Shown here in pieces: positions 55,187 to 64,000 of a stretch of DNA of 64,000 nucleotides. The notes under the pieces are model-generated. The model ran no database searches. It saw only the letters and a program-made list of their open reading frames with translations, and was not told the origin of the DNA. Made by a program: the position numbers and the translations under genes. The stretch spans positions 40,251,114 through 40,315,113 of the forward strand of contig NC_053392.1 in NCBI RefSeq assembly GCF_905171765.1, in the 5' to 3' direction. The stretch's first letter is position 1. Each line of letters begins with the position of its first letter. Source of the DNA: Bufo bufo (Eukaryota > Chordata > Amphibia > Anura > Bufonidae).

Positions 55187-56042
55187 TGTAGTGTACGGGA
55201 ACTGTAATACCCGTCACTACCAAAGTGTTACTTGGTGTGCTGTCGTCCCTCCTTAATTATGGGAAGTTGCTATATGTCAGTTTTATAGAATGTAATGTAA
55301 TGTGTGTATTTCCCTGTTACTGAAACTTGCATGTACAGGCCTGCTAGGGGTGTTATTCCTACTTCTAGTCCATAGAGGGAGCTAGGGAGCCCTAGTTTAT
55401 ATAAGGCCCAGACAGGGAAGTAGAAGAGAGACGGAGTCTAGTGTCTGTAATCTACAGTTGGAGATTAGACAATGTCTGAGACAAGTCCAGGCCTGAAGCC
55501 TGCTGTCCAGGAGAAGATTCCCTCCTGAATTCCCAGGTGCAGAAGCAGGAATATGTTAGACCAAGAGCCTGAGGAACCATTCAGAAGCTGAGAGAGACAG
55601 AGGCAAAGATCAGGAAAGCCAGAGGTACTGAGAAAGACAGAGGAGGTACTTATAAAAGCCATAGCCATATATTCCAGGATCAGACAGAATTAGAGTGCAA
55701 GCTCCTGTGCTGCAAGTCCTGTGTTCAACACTCTGTAATTACCCTGCTGTAACTGAATTGCCTGCATCGACCGAATTGCAAAATCGACTGTATGCTAAGG
55801 AACTGCATTTCCATTATTGTCTCTGCTTGGAAAAACTACTAAAGTTGGAGTTCTGTTTTAATCCTACGTTTCCTCAATTTATTCCTGCATCCGCAAACGG
55901 CGTGCCACCGTTTACTTGGCACTGGCGTCACGAACTATTTCTAACTATACCTGCCCTTGCAGAGAGTCAGCTGTACCAGGTTAGTGTATATTGCACTACA
56001 TCACCCAGAAACACCTAGTACACACAACTTGAGTACGCTGCA
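55187..56042 (+). repeat. 3' LTR
   Basis: Matches the 5' LTR almost base for base. Visible differences are GTGTCATT versus GTGTTATT near 55352, TTCTACC versus TTCTAAC near 55940, and the missing 47-bp segment. Low divergence implies recent insertion. Confidence 0.92.
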
Positions 56043-56072
56043 CTGGGCCGACAGGCCTCCTCTGTCTTCACT

Positions 56073-59000
56073 ATGGCCTCTGTTGTAGTTGCCTCACTGA
56101 ATGCCAAGGGTCTGAACGAGCCATGTAAGCGGTCTCAGGTGCTCTCCTTGTTACTGAAAGATGACGCCTCTGTTGTATTCCTCCAAGAAACTCATTTTAA
56201 ATCAGGGAAGATCCCGAAATTGTCCCAAAACGCATTCCCACAATGGTTCCATAGCTCTTTTGCCTCGGCTAGCAGGGGTGTCAGCGTGGCCGTCCACAAG
56301 CGCCTACCCTTCAAACACTCTGCTGTCCTTGCGGACACTGATGGTCGCTTCTTATTCGTTAAGGGGCACATCGCTGACGCGCCTGTTACCCTGGCTAATT
56401 TATATGCCCCCAATAGGGGTCAGATCCCCTGGCTCGTTCGGACTCTTGAGCAATTACAGGCTTTTAGTGAGGGCATGCTTATACTAGGTGGTGACTTTAA
56501 TGTGACCCTGGAGCCTGACCTTGACTCGTCCTCCCAGAGATCTGAGTTGTCCCACAAACTTCTGCCACGTCTGAAGACTGCGCTGAAGAAGTTGCGGGTT
56601 ATTGATGTGTGGCGCACTATGCATCCCTCTGGTAGGGATTACACATTTTATTCAAACGCTAAAAAATCCTTCCATAGGTTGGACTACTTGTTTTTATCCT
56701 CCCCCCATATTTCTCAGGTGGTAGACACGAGGATTGGGAACATTACGCTTTCTGATCACGCCGCAGTATTTCTCCGAGTGTCTATGACAGCTCTTCCTAA
56801 ACGAGAGAGAATATGGCGTCTTAATGACACATTGATCTCCGACCCTACCAATGCAGCTAAAATCTCCCGGATTATGTCTGAATTCTTCTCTCTTAATGCA
56901 GTGGGCGACCCCCCTCCCTCTCCCTCCATCTTGTGGGAGACTCATAAGGCGGTGGTTAGAGGAGAATTAATTTCCCTGGGCTCGCATGTTAAAAAGTTGC
57001 GCTCCAAGGCTGTAGACGACCTGTTGTCCCGCATAGCGAGTCTTGAACTGACCCATAAGCAAACCCAGGCTCAGGCTGTGGCTGCTGAATTAGCGGAGGC
57101 CAGGACGGGACTGAAAAACTTGCTCAACGCCAAATCAGCGAAACTTATATTCCGCTCCAGGTTTAAAGCTTATGCTCATGGGAACAAAGGGAATAAACTG
57201 ATGTCTGCCATGGCTAAGCAACGCCACGCGGATTCATTTATCCCTGCTATTTTAGATGCGAAAGGCAATAAGCACAAGTCGACTCACGATATAGCAAAAG
57301 CGTTTAGTGCTTTTTATGCGGATCTATATAACCTCCCCACTCCAGACCGTCCTGGTTCAGCCTCTATTGAGCAAGCCACAGATGAGTTCCTGTCCACTCT
57401 GAAGCTGCCCTCTGTTAGTCCCCTACAAGCTTCCCAACTAGTCGCCCCTGTATCAAGAGAGGAAATTGGCAAGGTCCTTTCCTCCATTTCTTCAGGTAAA
57501 AGTCCAGGGCCGGATGGACTCCCTATATCGTATTACAAGACCTTCAAAGACGTTTTGACTCCTCATTTTCAGGCACTCTGTAATTTCCTTTTGTCTGGAG
57601 GTTCTCTACCCCCCCAAACGTTAGAGGCCCACATAACTATAATCCATAAAGAAAACAAAGACCCCCTCCACTGTGGCAGTTATCGCCCGATTTCACTGCT
57701 AAATGCGGATGTCAAGTGGTGGGCCAAGATTCTGGCGCAGCGAATACAGCTGATCCTGCCGGATCTTATTGATAGCGAGCAAGTGGGGTTTGTGCGTGGC
57801 AGACAGGGCTGTGAAAACACGATACGTTTGCTCCATCTTATGGATTGGGCTAGAAGCTCCTCTACGCCTCTGGCTTTGCTGAGCACGGACGCGGAGAAGG
57901 CCTTCGACAGGGTCGGTTGGCATTATATGTCGCGGGCCCTGTCGAGGTTTGGTTTCCCAGATTCGTTTATATCTGCGATCTTCACTCTGTACTCAGCCCC
58001 GTCTGCCAAACTCAAAATAAATGGTACGCTTTCTCCCTCCTTTTCCATATCCAATGGGACGAGGCAGGGGTGCCCCCTCTCCCCATCTCTGTTTGTCATA
58101 GTGATGGAGACTTTGCTGTGTAAGATCCGGCAGGATCCTGCGGTTAGGGGCTTGACCATTGATTCTCGGACCCACTTGACAACCGCATTTGCAGATGACC
58201 TACTTATCATGACCTCCAATCCCGAAACATCCTTCCCTAGGCTTTTGTCTCTTTTTGAGGAGTTTGCTATGTGTCAAACTTTAAAATCAACTATAGCAAG
58301 TCAATGGCCCTAAACGTTACTTGTCCAGAATCGGTTAAAGAGGCCCTTCAGATTACTACCCCCTTTCACTGGGCTACAAAAGACATAGTATTTTTGGGAG
58401 TGCACGTCCCGACTCAGGCGAAGGACTTATTTGCTCTGAATTATGCCCCCTTATTGTCCTCAGTTAGGAAGCAGTTGCACTCTATTAAACTGCCGTTTAT
58501 TTCCTGGTGTGGCAAGAGGAACTACCTCAAGACCTTTATAGCTCCTAAATTTTTGTACCTTCTGCAGGTGTTGCCTATCTGGCTGCCGCACTCATTTTTT
58601 GTAGACATCCGCAGAGTTTTCTCCCTCTTTTTGTGGGGAAGTAAACCCTCCAGAATTGCTTATTCGGTGCTGACCAGAGAGAGGAGGTTTGGCGGCTTTG
58701 GTCTGCCCGACATACGTTCCTACTATGTGGCCTTTCAACTATTTAGAGGTCTATCCCTCCTCAATAGCACTTATAGTGCTCCATATGTGTGTCTTGAGCG
58801 CTCTCTGCTCTCCACTAGAATGAAGCGGATTCTCTGGGGGCTGTCCCCTTGTTCTCCGGGTAGTTCCTCTTTGCCACTCCTATGGAAGGGTATGTTTGTT
58901 GAGTGGGCCAAGCAGTTTAAGGATAGAACACTTGAGTTTCCCATACCGGGTACTCCGCTTTCCTCTTTACAGTTTTATGTCCATCCGGAAGCCGAGAAGC

Positions 59001-59860
59001 CCTCAGGTATCTGGCCTCTTTTGGCCGAGATCCCTTTAAGTGAGATTAGGTCCCCGGATGGGTCCCTGGATTGGTCCACGGTCTTGAATGACCCTAAAGT
59101 CAAAAATGCTTCCTTCCTACAGAGTTTTGCCCTGCAGAAGGAAATTAAGATGATTAAGCTACCACCCCCCACCACCTCTGGAACCCCCTCTTGGCTGTCT
59201 AAGAGACTATCAGATGCCCGTAGGATCCCTAAACCGCTGTCTACCATATATAAGGAGTTACTCTCAGCCTCCCCTCCTGAGCTACATTTCCTTTCTTCAT
59301 GGGAAAGGGAATTGTCCATCCACCTTACAGACCCGGAAAGGGCTTTTGTCCTTACACACTCTCACGGCTTTAGCCGCTGTATTAAGGTACAAGAAAACTC
59401 GTATAAGCTGCTTACGAGATGGTACAAGTCCCCGGAGTTCTTGCATAGGCTTAATGCAGATTTCCCAAGTGAGTGCTGGAGGTGTAGAAAAGACGTAGGC
59501 TCTCTGTCACACATTTGGTGGCACTGTGAAAAGATTAAAGCGTTCTGGACCAGTATAGAAGCTCTGATAAATGAGGTGTGTGATAAGCAGGTTAAGCTGG
59601 ATCCTAAACTGATTCTGCTTTGGTGCCCTAATGACTCGCTTTCCCCCTGTAGATCTGATCTTCCTACTATGCTCATCACGGCGGCGAGACTGCTCATCCC
59701 GCTGCTTTGGAAGGATACTGAACCTCCCACTGTTTCGATGTGGAGGGATAAGGTGGATCAGATCTACAGGTTGGAAGAGCTGGCCCACTGGGAATCTTGC
59801 ACGCGTTCCCGCTTTCTGAAAATCTGGTCGCCCTGGAAGACATATAGGAAGTTCCCCTGA
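56073..59860 (+). pseudogene. LINE ORF2 (APE endonuclease and reverse transcriptase), one frameshift
   Basis: The first frame (56073-58313) carries the APE-type endonuclease, residues about 1-235: E39 in FLQETH, D141 and N143 in GGDFNV, and SDH at 227-229. The RT follows, with GPDGLPISYY, YRPISLLNADVKWWAKILA, STDAEKAFDRV, GTRQGCPLSP and FADD near residues 706-709. Near 58270 the frame changes; the second frame (from GTG 58271 to stop 59860) continues SNFKINYSKSMALNV through thumb and C-terminal domain, including a Cys/His segment CWRCRKDVGSLSHIWWHC. The change is consistent with a single lost base. All catalytic residues are otherwise present. The enzyme nicks DNA and copies LINE RNA at the target. 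Confidence 0.9.
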
Positions 59861-60118
59861 CGGAGTTGGGGCAAACTCCTCTACCCCCCCCCCCCCCTTC
59901 CTTTCCCTTCCTTTCCCTCTGTTTTCCTCTTATTTGTGTTATATTTGATTTTTATTGTCTGTCACATTTGATGTATCATTTTGTACAACATGTGTTGCAC
60001 TGACATGCATCTGTGGTCACTTCCATGACCGATTTGTGACTTTGCCTTACCAGTGATGCTACGATGGTTTGTGATCGATTGATATGCCTTACTTACTTTG
60101 AATAAAAATAAATTTGGT

Positions 60119-60844
60119 TAAGAATATAATTACTATAATTCTGCTCCTATGTACAAGAATATAACTGTTATAATACTACCTCCTATGTACAAGAATATAA
60201 CTACTATAATACTGCCTCCTATGTACAAGAATATAACTGCTATAATACTGCTCCTATGTAGAAGAATATATCTACTGTAATACTGCTCCTATGTACAAGA
60301 ATATTACTACTATAATACTGCTCCTATGTAGAAGAATATAACTACTATAATACTGCCTCCTATGTACAAGAATATAACTACTATAATACTGCCTCCTATG
60401 TACAAGAATATAACTACTATAATACTGCTCCTATGTACAAGAATATAACTGTTATAATACTACCTCCTATGTACAAGAATATAACTACTATATTACTGCT
60501 CCTATGTACAAGAATATAACTACTATAATACTGCCTCCTATGTACAAGAATATAACTACTATAATACTGCCTCCTAAGTACAAGAATATAATTACTATAA
60601 TACTGCCTCCTATGTACAAGAATATAACTACTATAATACTGCTCCTATGTACAGGAATATAACTACTATAATACTGCCTACTATGTACAAGAATATAGCT
60701 ACTATAATACTGCCTCCTATGTACAAGAATATAACTACTATAATACTGCCTCCTATGTACAAGAAATATAACTACTATAATACTGCTCCTATGTACAAGA
60801 ATATAACTACTATAATACTGCTCTTATGTACAAGAATATAACTA
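60119..60844. repeat. 35/36-bp tandem array, right segment
   Basis: About 20 copies of the same unit as 48345-49858, continuing in the same orientation after the LINE. It ends at the LTR of the chromovirus, which also landed in the array (ATATAACTA precedes TGTCACGG). Confidence 0.95.
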
Positions 60845-61374
60845 TGTCACGGAAGGTGTACAACAAACTAGAAGACACAAAAGGAAGATCCGGCTGACTG
60901 GATCCAAAACTAAGGAACCAAAGGGATAGCCCTGCAACAGACCTGGCTCTCTCCCTAAACTGCTCAGCCTATGCAAAATTCTCAATGGTAGAAGATCGCA
61001 TATCCTCGTACCTCGACTGAATAACCCCTGAACACCCTATAATAGTGAGGGGACACGACCACCGGCTCCCTACACTTGATACGGAGGGAGTCAGGGTCTC
61101 CTGGGATCCAGCAAACCGGAAAATACAAATGAATAAACAAAACTTATCTGTAGAAGACTCAGTAGTAGCATCCAGCATGCATATACTCCACGAAGTTGTA
61201 TAAACCGCAAAGTGATGCAGTATGGGAAGGGATTTAAAGGGATGCAATCAGTGCAACTACATGACAGCTGAGAGAGGCTAACGAGATGAGAAAATGAAAG
61301 CAAAACAAAAGGAACCTCAAGGAGGAGGTTCTGAAGGACGTCTGTCAGAGCTTCTCAGATGTCTGGTGGTGACA
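60845..61374 (-). repeat. 3' LTR of the chromovirus
   Basis: In minus-strand reading it begins TGTCACCACCAGACATC (61374) and ends CCGTGACA (60845), with terminal TG and CA and 530 bp between. The pol stop codon lies just inside the LTR. The 5' LTR is outside the window, so divergence cannot be measured. Confidence 0.82.
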
Positions 61375-64000
61375 GTACCCCTCCTTCTACGAGTGGACTC
61401 CGGACACTCAGAGCCACCTTCTCAGGATGGGACCTATGGAAAGCCCTGATGAGACGAGTGGCCTTAATGTCCGTCACTGGGACCCACATCCTCTCCTCAG
61501 GACCATAACCCTCCCAATGAACGAGGTACTGGAGAGAACCGCGGACAACATGAGAATCCACAATCCTAGAGACCTGAAATTCAAGATTACCATCAACCAC
61601 AATCGGAGGAGGAGGCAAAGACGAGGGTACAATGGGTTGGACATAAGGTTTTAATAAGGACTTATGAAAAACATTATGGATCTTCCAAGTCTGAGGAAGA
61701 TCAAGACGGTAGGCAACAGGATTGATGACCGACAAGATTTTGTAAGGCCCAATAAACTTAGGACCCAACTTCCAGGAGGGAACCTTTAATTTGATATTCT
61801 TAGTAGACAACCACACCAGATCACCAACATTCAGGTCCGGACCAGGCACACGTCTCTTATACGCCACACGCTTATATCTCTCACTCATGCTCTTTAGATT
61901 ATCCTGAATCTTTTGCCAAATTGATGACAAAGACGAGGAGAATCTGTCCTCATCAAGTAAACCAGAAGACCCCTCTCCAGAGAATGTCCCAAACTGCGGA
62001 TGAAACCCATATGCACCAAAAAATGGTGACTTATCAGAGGACTCCTGACGACGGTTATTTAAAGCAAACTCAGCAAGGGACAAAAAAGAACACCAATCCT
62101 CCTGATTCTCCGCCACAAAACAGTGCAGATATGTCTCCAGATTCTGATTGACGCGCTCTGTCTGACCATTCGACTGCGGGTGGAAAGCAGAAGAGAATGA
62201 CAACCGAACCCCCAAGCGAGAACAGAAAGCCTTCCAGAATCTGGAAACAAACTGTGTGCCCCTATCAGAGACAATGTCTGAAGGAATACCATGCAATTTG
62301 ACAATGTGATCAATAAATGCCTGCGCCAGCGTCTTAGCATTGGGCAAGCCAGGAAAAGGAATGAAATGCACCATTTTGCTAAAACGATCCACCACCACCA
62401 GAATCACAGTCTTCCCCGAGGAACGAGGCAGGTCCGTAATGAAGTCCATGGACAGATGTGTCCAAGGACGGGAAGGAATGGGTAACGGAAGGAGAGGACC
62501 TGATGGCCGTAAATGAGGGACTTTGGCACGAGCGCAGGTCTCGCAGGCTACCACAAAAGCCTCAACCGACTTACGAAGCGCCGGCCACCAGAATCTCCGA
62601 GCGATGAGATCCACTGTGGCTCTTGCCCCCGGGTGCCCAGCAAGGACAGTATTGTGGTGCTCCTTAAAAATCTTGTGTCTTAAAGCGAGAGGCACAAACA
62701 ACCTCCCAGGAGGACAAAGATCAGGAGCCTCTGACTGGGCTACCTGAACCTCTGCCTCCAATTCAGGATAAAGAGCAGAGACCACCACACCTTCAGCCAA
62801 AATGGGACCTGGGTCTTCAAAATTCCCACCTCCCGGAAAACAACGTGACAGGGCATCCGCCTTCACATTCTTAACCCCAGGGCGGAAGGTGACAACAAAA
62901 TTAAACCTTGAAAAGAACAAAGACCATCTGGCCTGTCTCGGGTTCAGACGCTTGGCTGACTCCAAGTAGGCCAGATTCTTATGGTCAGTAAACACGGTAA
63001 TAAGGTGTCTGGCTCCCTCCAGCCAATGGCTCCATTCCTCAAAAGCTAACTTGATGGCCAACAACTCCCTATCTCCCACATCGTAATTTCTCTCTGCGGA
63101 GGAGAGTTTCTTCGAGAAAAAGGCACACGGTCGCCATTTGTCAGGAGAGGGACCCTGAGACAAGACCGCACCCACACCCACCTCAGAAGCATCAATCTCA
63201 ACTATGAAGGGCAGAGAGACATCAGGTTGTACCAAGATGGGAGCGGAAGCAAAACTCTCCTTGATATTAGAAAAGGCCTTACGCTTCTCTACCGACCAGG
63301 AGGCAAAATCTACCCCCTTTCTAGTCATATCAGTGAGTGGTTTAACAACAGAGGAATAATTCAAAATAAACTTCCTGTAATAATTGGCAAAACCCAGAAA
63401 ACGCATCAGCGCCTTCTGATTCTCAGGATGCTCCCACTCAAGCACAGCGCGGACCTTCTCGGGGTCCATGCGAAAACCAGAAGCGGAGAGAAGAAACCCC
63501 AGAAATTGAATTTCTGGAACCGCAAACACACATTTTTCCAGTTTAGCGTACAATTTATTCCCCCGCAGGATGAGCAAGACCTGACGTAAATGTTCCTTAT
63601 GAGTTTTGAAATCAGGAGAAAAAATCAAAATGTCATCCAGATACACTAATACAAATTTCCCCATTAAATGATAAAAAATGCTGTTCACAAAATGCTGAAA
63701 GACGGCTGGAGCATTCATCAAACCAAAAGGCATAACCAAATTCTCGAAATGGCCCTCAGGAATATTGAAGGCCGTCTTCCATTCGTCTCCTTCTCTGACC
63801 CTGACCAGGTTGTATGCCCCTCTTAGATCCAATTTGGAAAAAACTTTAGCCCCCACAATCTGGTTAAACAGGTCCGGGATCAGAGGAAGCGGATAAGGGT
63901 CACAAATTGTGATACTGTTCAGCTCCCTGAAATCCAGACATGGTCTTAACCACTTTCCATCTGGGCCATTTGCCCCCTTCCTGACCAGGCCAAATTTTGC
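61355..64000 (-). CDS. Ty3/gypsy pol polyprotein, partial (RT, RNase H, integrase, chromodomain)
   Basis: The frame is open from the window edge to the stop at 61355 (about 881 codons); the GTG at 63856 is not a start. In order: RT with LRPCLDFRELN, AKVFSKLDLRGAYNLV, MPFGLMNAPAVFQ and the YLDD catalytic box near 63632-63643; RNase H with VEIDASEVGVGAVLSQ and FTDHKNLAYL; integrase with an HHCC finger (EHHNTVLAGHPG to CETCARAK), catalytic MDFITDLP, SDRGTQFVS and the HPQSNGQTERVN region. The C-terminus carries a chromodomain (VSRIVDSHVVRG, LVHWEGYGPEERMWVP), which marks it as a chromovirus and in the family directs integration to chromatin. No stop or shift is visible in this part. Confidence 0.94.
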   Translation of the reverse strand, partial: AKFGLVRKGANGPDGKWLRPCLDFRELNSITICDPYPLPLIPDLFNQIVGAKVFSKLDLRGAYNLVRVREGDEWKTAFNIPEGHFENLVMPFGLMNAPAVFQHFVNSIFYHLMGKFVLVYLDDILIFSPDFKTHKEHLRQVLLILRGNKLYAKLEKCVFAVPEIQFLGFLLSASGFRMDPEKVRAVLEWEHPENQKALMRFLGFANYYRKFILNYSSVVKPLTDMTRKGVDFASWSVEKRKAFSNIKESFASAPILVQPDVSLPFIVEIDASEVGVGAVLSQGPSPDKWRPCAFFSKKLSSAERNYDVGDRELLAIKLAFEEWSHWLEGARHLITVFTDHKNLAYLESAKRLNPRQARWSLFFSRFNFVVTFRPGVKNVKADALSRCFPGGGNFEDPGPILAEGVVVSALYPELEAEVQVAQSEAPDLCPPGRLFVPLALRHKIFKEHHNTVLAGHPGARATVDLIARRFWWPALRKSVEAFVVACETCARAKVPHLRPSGPLLPLPIPSRPWTHLSMDFITDLPRSSGKTVILVVVDRFSKMVHFIPFPGLPNAKTLAQAFIDHIVKLHGIPSDIVSDRGTQFVSRFWKAFCSRLGVRLSFSSAFHPQSNGQTERVNQNLETYLHCFVAENQEDWCSFLSLAEFALNNRRQESSDKSPFFGAYGFHPQFGTFSGEGSSGLLDEDRFSSSLSSIWQKIQDNLKSMSERYKRVAYKRRVPGPDLNVGDLVWLSTKNIKLKVPSWKLGPKFIGPYKILSVINPVAYRLDLPQTWKIHNVFHKSLLKPYVQPIVPSSLPPPPIVVDGNLEFQVSRIVDSHVVRGSLQYLVHWEGYGPEERMWVPVTDIKATRLIRAFHRSHPEKVALSVRSPLVEGGVLSPPDI
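61375..61392 (-). promoter_or_regulatory. polypurine tract of the chromovirus
   Basis: In minus-strand reading AGAAGGAGGGGTAC directly precedes the LTR start TGTCACC, the usual plus-strand priming site of Ty3/gypsy elements. Confidence 0.7.

Larger units (their letters stand above)
51630..56042 (+). mobile_element. non-autonomous LTR retroelement carrying a cold-shock-domain ORF
   Basis: Two direct LTRs (51630-52532, 903 bp; 55187-56042, 856 bp) begin TGTAGTGTACGGG and end GAGTACGCTGCA. They differ by only a few substitutions and one 47-bp indel. A primer-binding-site-like TGGCGTCACGAACAGG follows the 5' LTR, and a purine tract AAAGCAGTGGGG precedes the 3' LTR. Between them is one long ORF (52614-54413) and about 770 bp of non-coding sequence. 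No protease, RT, RNase H or integrase is present, so mobility must depend on another element. It is inserted in the spacer between the LINE's ORF1 and ORF2. A clear 4-6 bp target duplication is not seen (CTCTG left, CTGGG right). Confidence 0.88.
49859..60118 (+). mobile_element. L1/Tx1-like LINE, split by an LTR element
   Basis: It has two ORFs in L1 order: ORF1 (49955-51022) and ORF2 (56073-59860, one frameshift). The element starts at GGGGGCGGAGCCTG and ends TTTGAATAAAAATAAATTTGG. It sits inside the 35-bp array; AAGAATATAACTACTAT before it and AAGAATATAATTACTAT after it could be a target duplication of about 17 bp, though both also belong to the array. Removing the 4413-bp LTR insertion leaves about 5.85 kb, a full length for the family. 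Sequence style (APE endonuclease, RT without poly-A tail) suggests the Tx1 branch of L1-like elements known from frogs. Confidence 0.92.
60845..64000 (-). mobile_element. Ty3/gypsy chromovirus, 3' part
   Basis: On the minus strand the order is pol, polypurine tract, 3' LTR. The element continues beyond the right window edge, where gag and the 5' LTR should lie. It is inserted in the 35-bp array. The pol frame is open over its whole visible length, so this copy is young. Confidence 0.92.

Overview
This is vertebrate nuclear DNA, most likely from a frog or toad. The only host gene is the 3' half of PTK2B (PYK2/FAK2), on the minus strand from about 48.2 kb down to a stop codon at 24952. Ten exons with matching GT/AG junctions and phases encode about 338 codons: the proline-rich linker and the complete FAT domain. 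The kinase and FERM exons lie beyond the window. Nearly everything else is transposable elements, MITEs and tandem repeats. The anuran assignment rests on the PTK2B sequence and on repeat families typical of frogs (TTAA and TAA MITEs, frog-type piggyBac, Tc1, Tx1-like LINE, Penelope-like element).

Layout. 1-3.5 kb: 41-bp satellite with higher-order structure. 3.7-8.1 kb: a broken hAT transposon with a perfect 8-bp target duplication, itself inserted in a MITE. 8.1-11.7 kb: MITEs, a hairpin repeat and a hammerhead-like motif. 11.7-15.8 kb: a piggyBac element flanked by TTAA, sharing one TTAA with a neighbouring MITE. 16-21 kb: several MITEs and a degenerate tandem repeat. 21-25 kb: the downstream side and probable 3' UTR of PTK2B, with no other gene seen. 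25-48 kb: PTK2B exons in large introns holding minisatellites (26, 27, 28 and 31 bp units), a complete Tc1 element with an open 339-aa DD34E transposase, nested MITEs, and a Penelope-like element with inverted terminal repeats. 48.3-60.8 kb: a 35-bp tandem array split by an L1/Tx1-like LINE. 60.8-64 kb: the 3' part of a Ty3/gypsy chromovirus on the minus strand, running off the window.

The most unusual object is at 51630-56042: an LTR element with nearly identical LTRs, inserted between ORF1 and ORF2 of the LINE. Its only long ORF (599 aa) has no recognisable gag, protease, RT or integrase. It does contain a well-formed cold-shock domain (Y-box type) and a PPAY motif. It looks like a recently mobile, non-autonomous LTR retroelement carrying a captured nucleic-acid-binding domain.

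Nesting order can be read in several places: hAT inside MITE, hAT-MITE inside piggyBac, LTR element inside LINE inside satellite, MITE and Tc1 foldback inside the Penelope element, and Tc1 and MITEs inside a degenerate tandem repeat. All calls come from reading the sequence; no database search was run.
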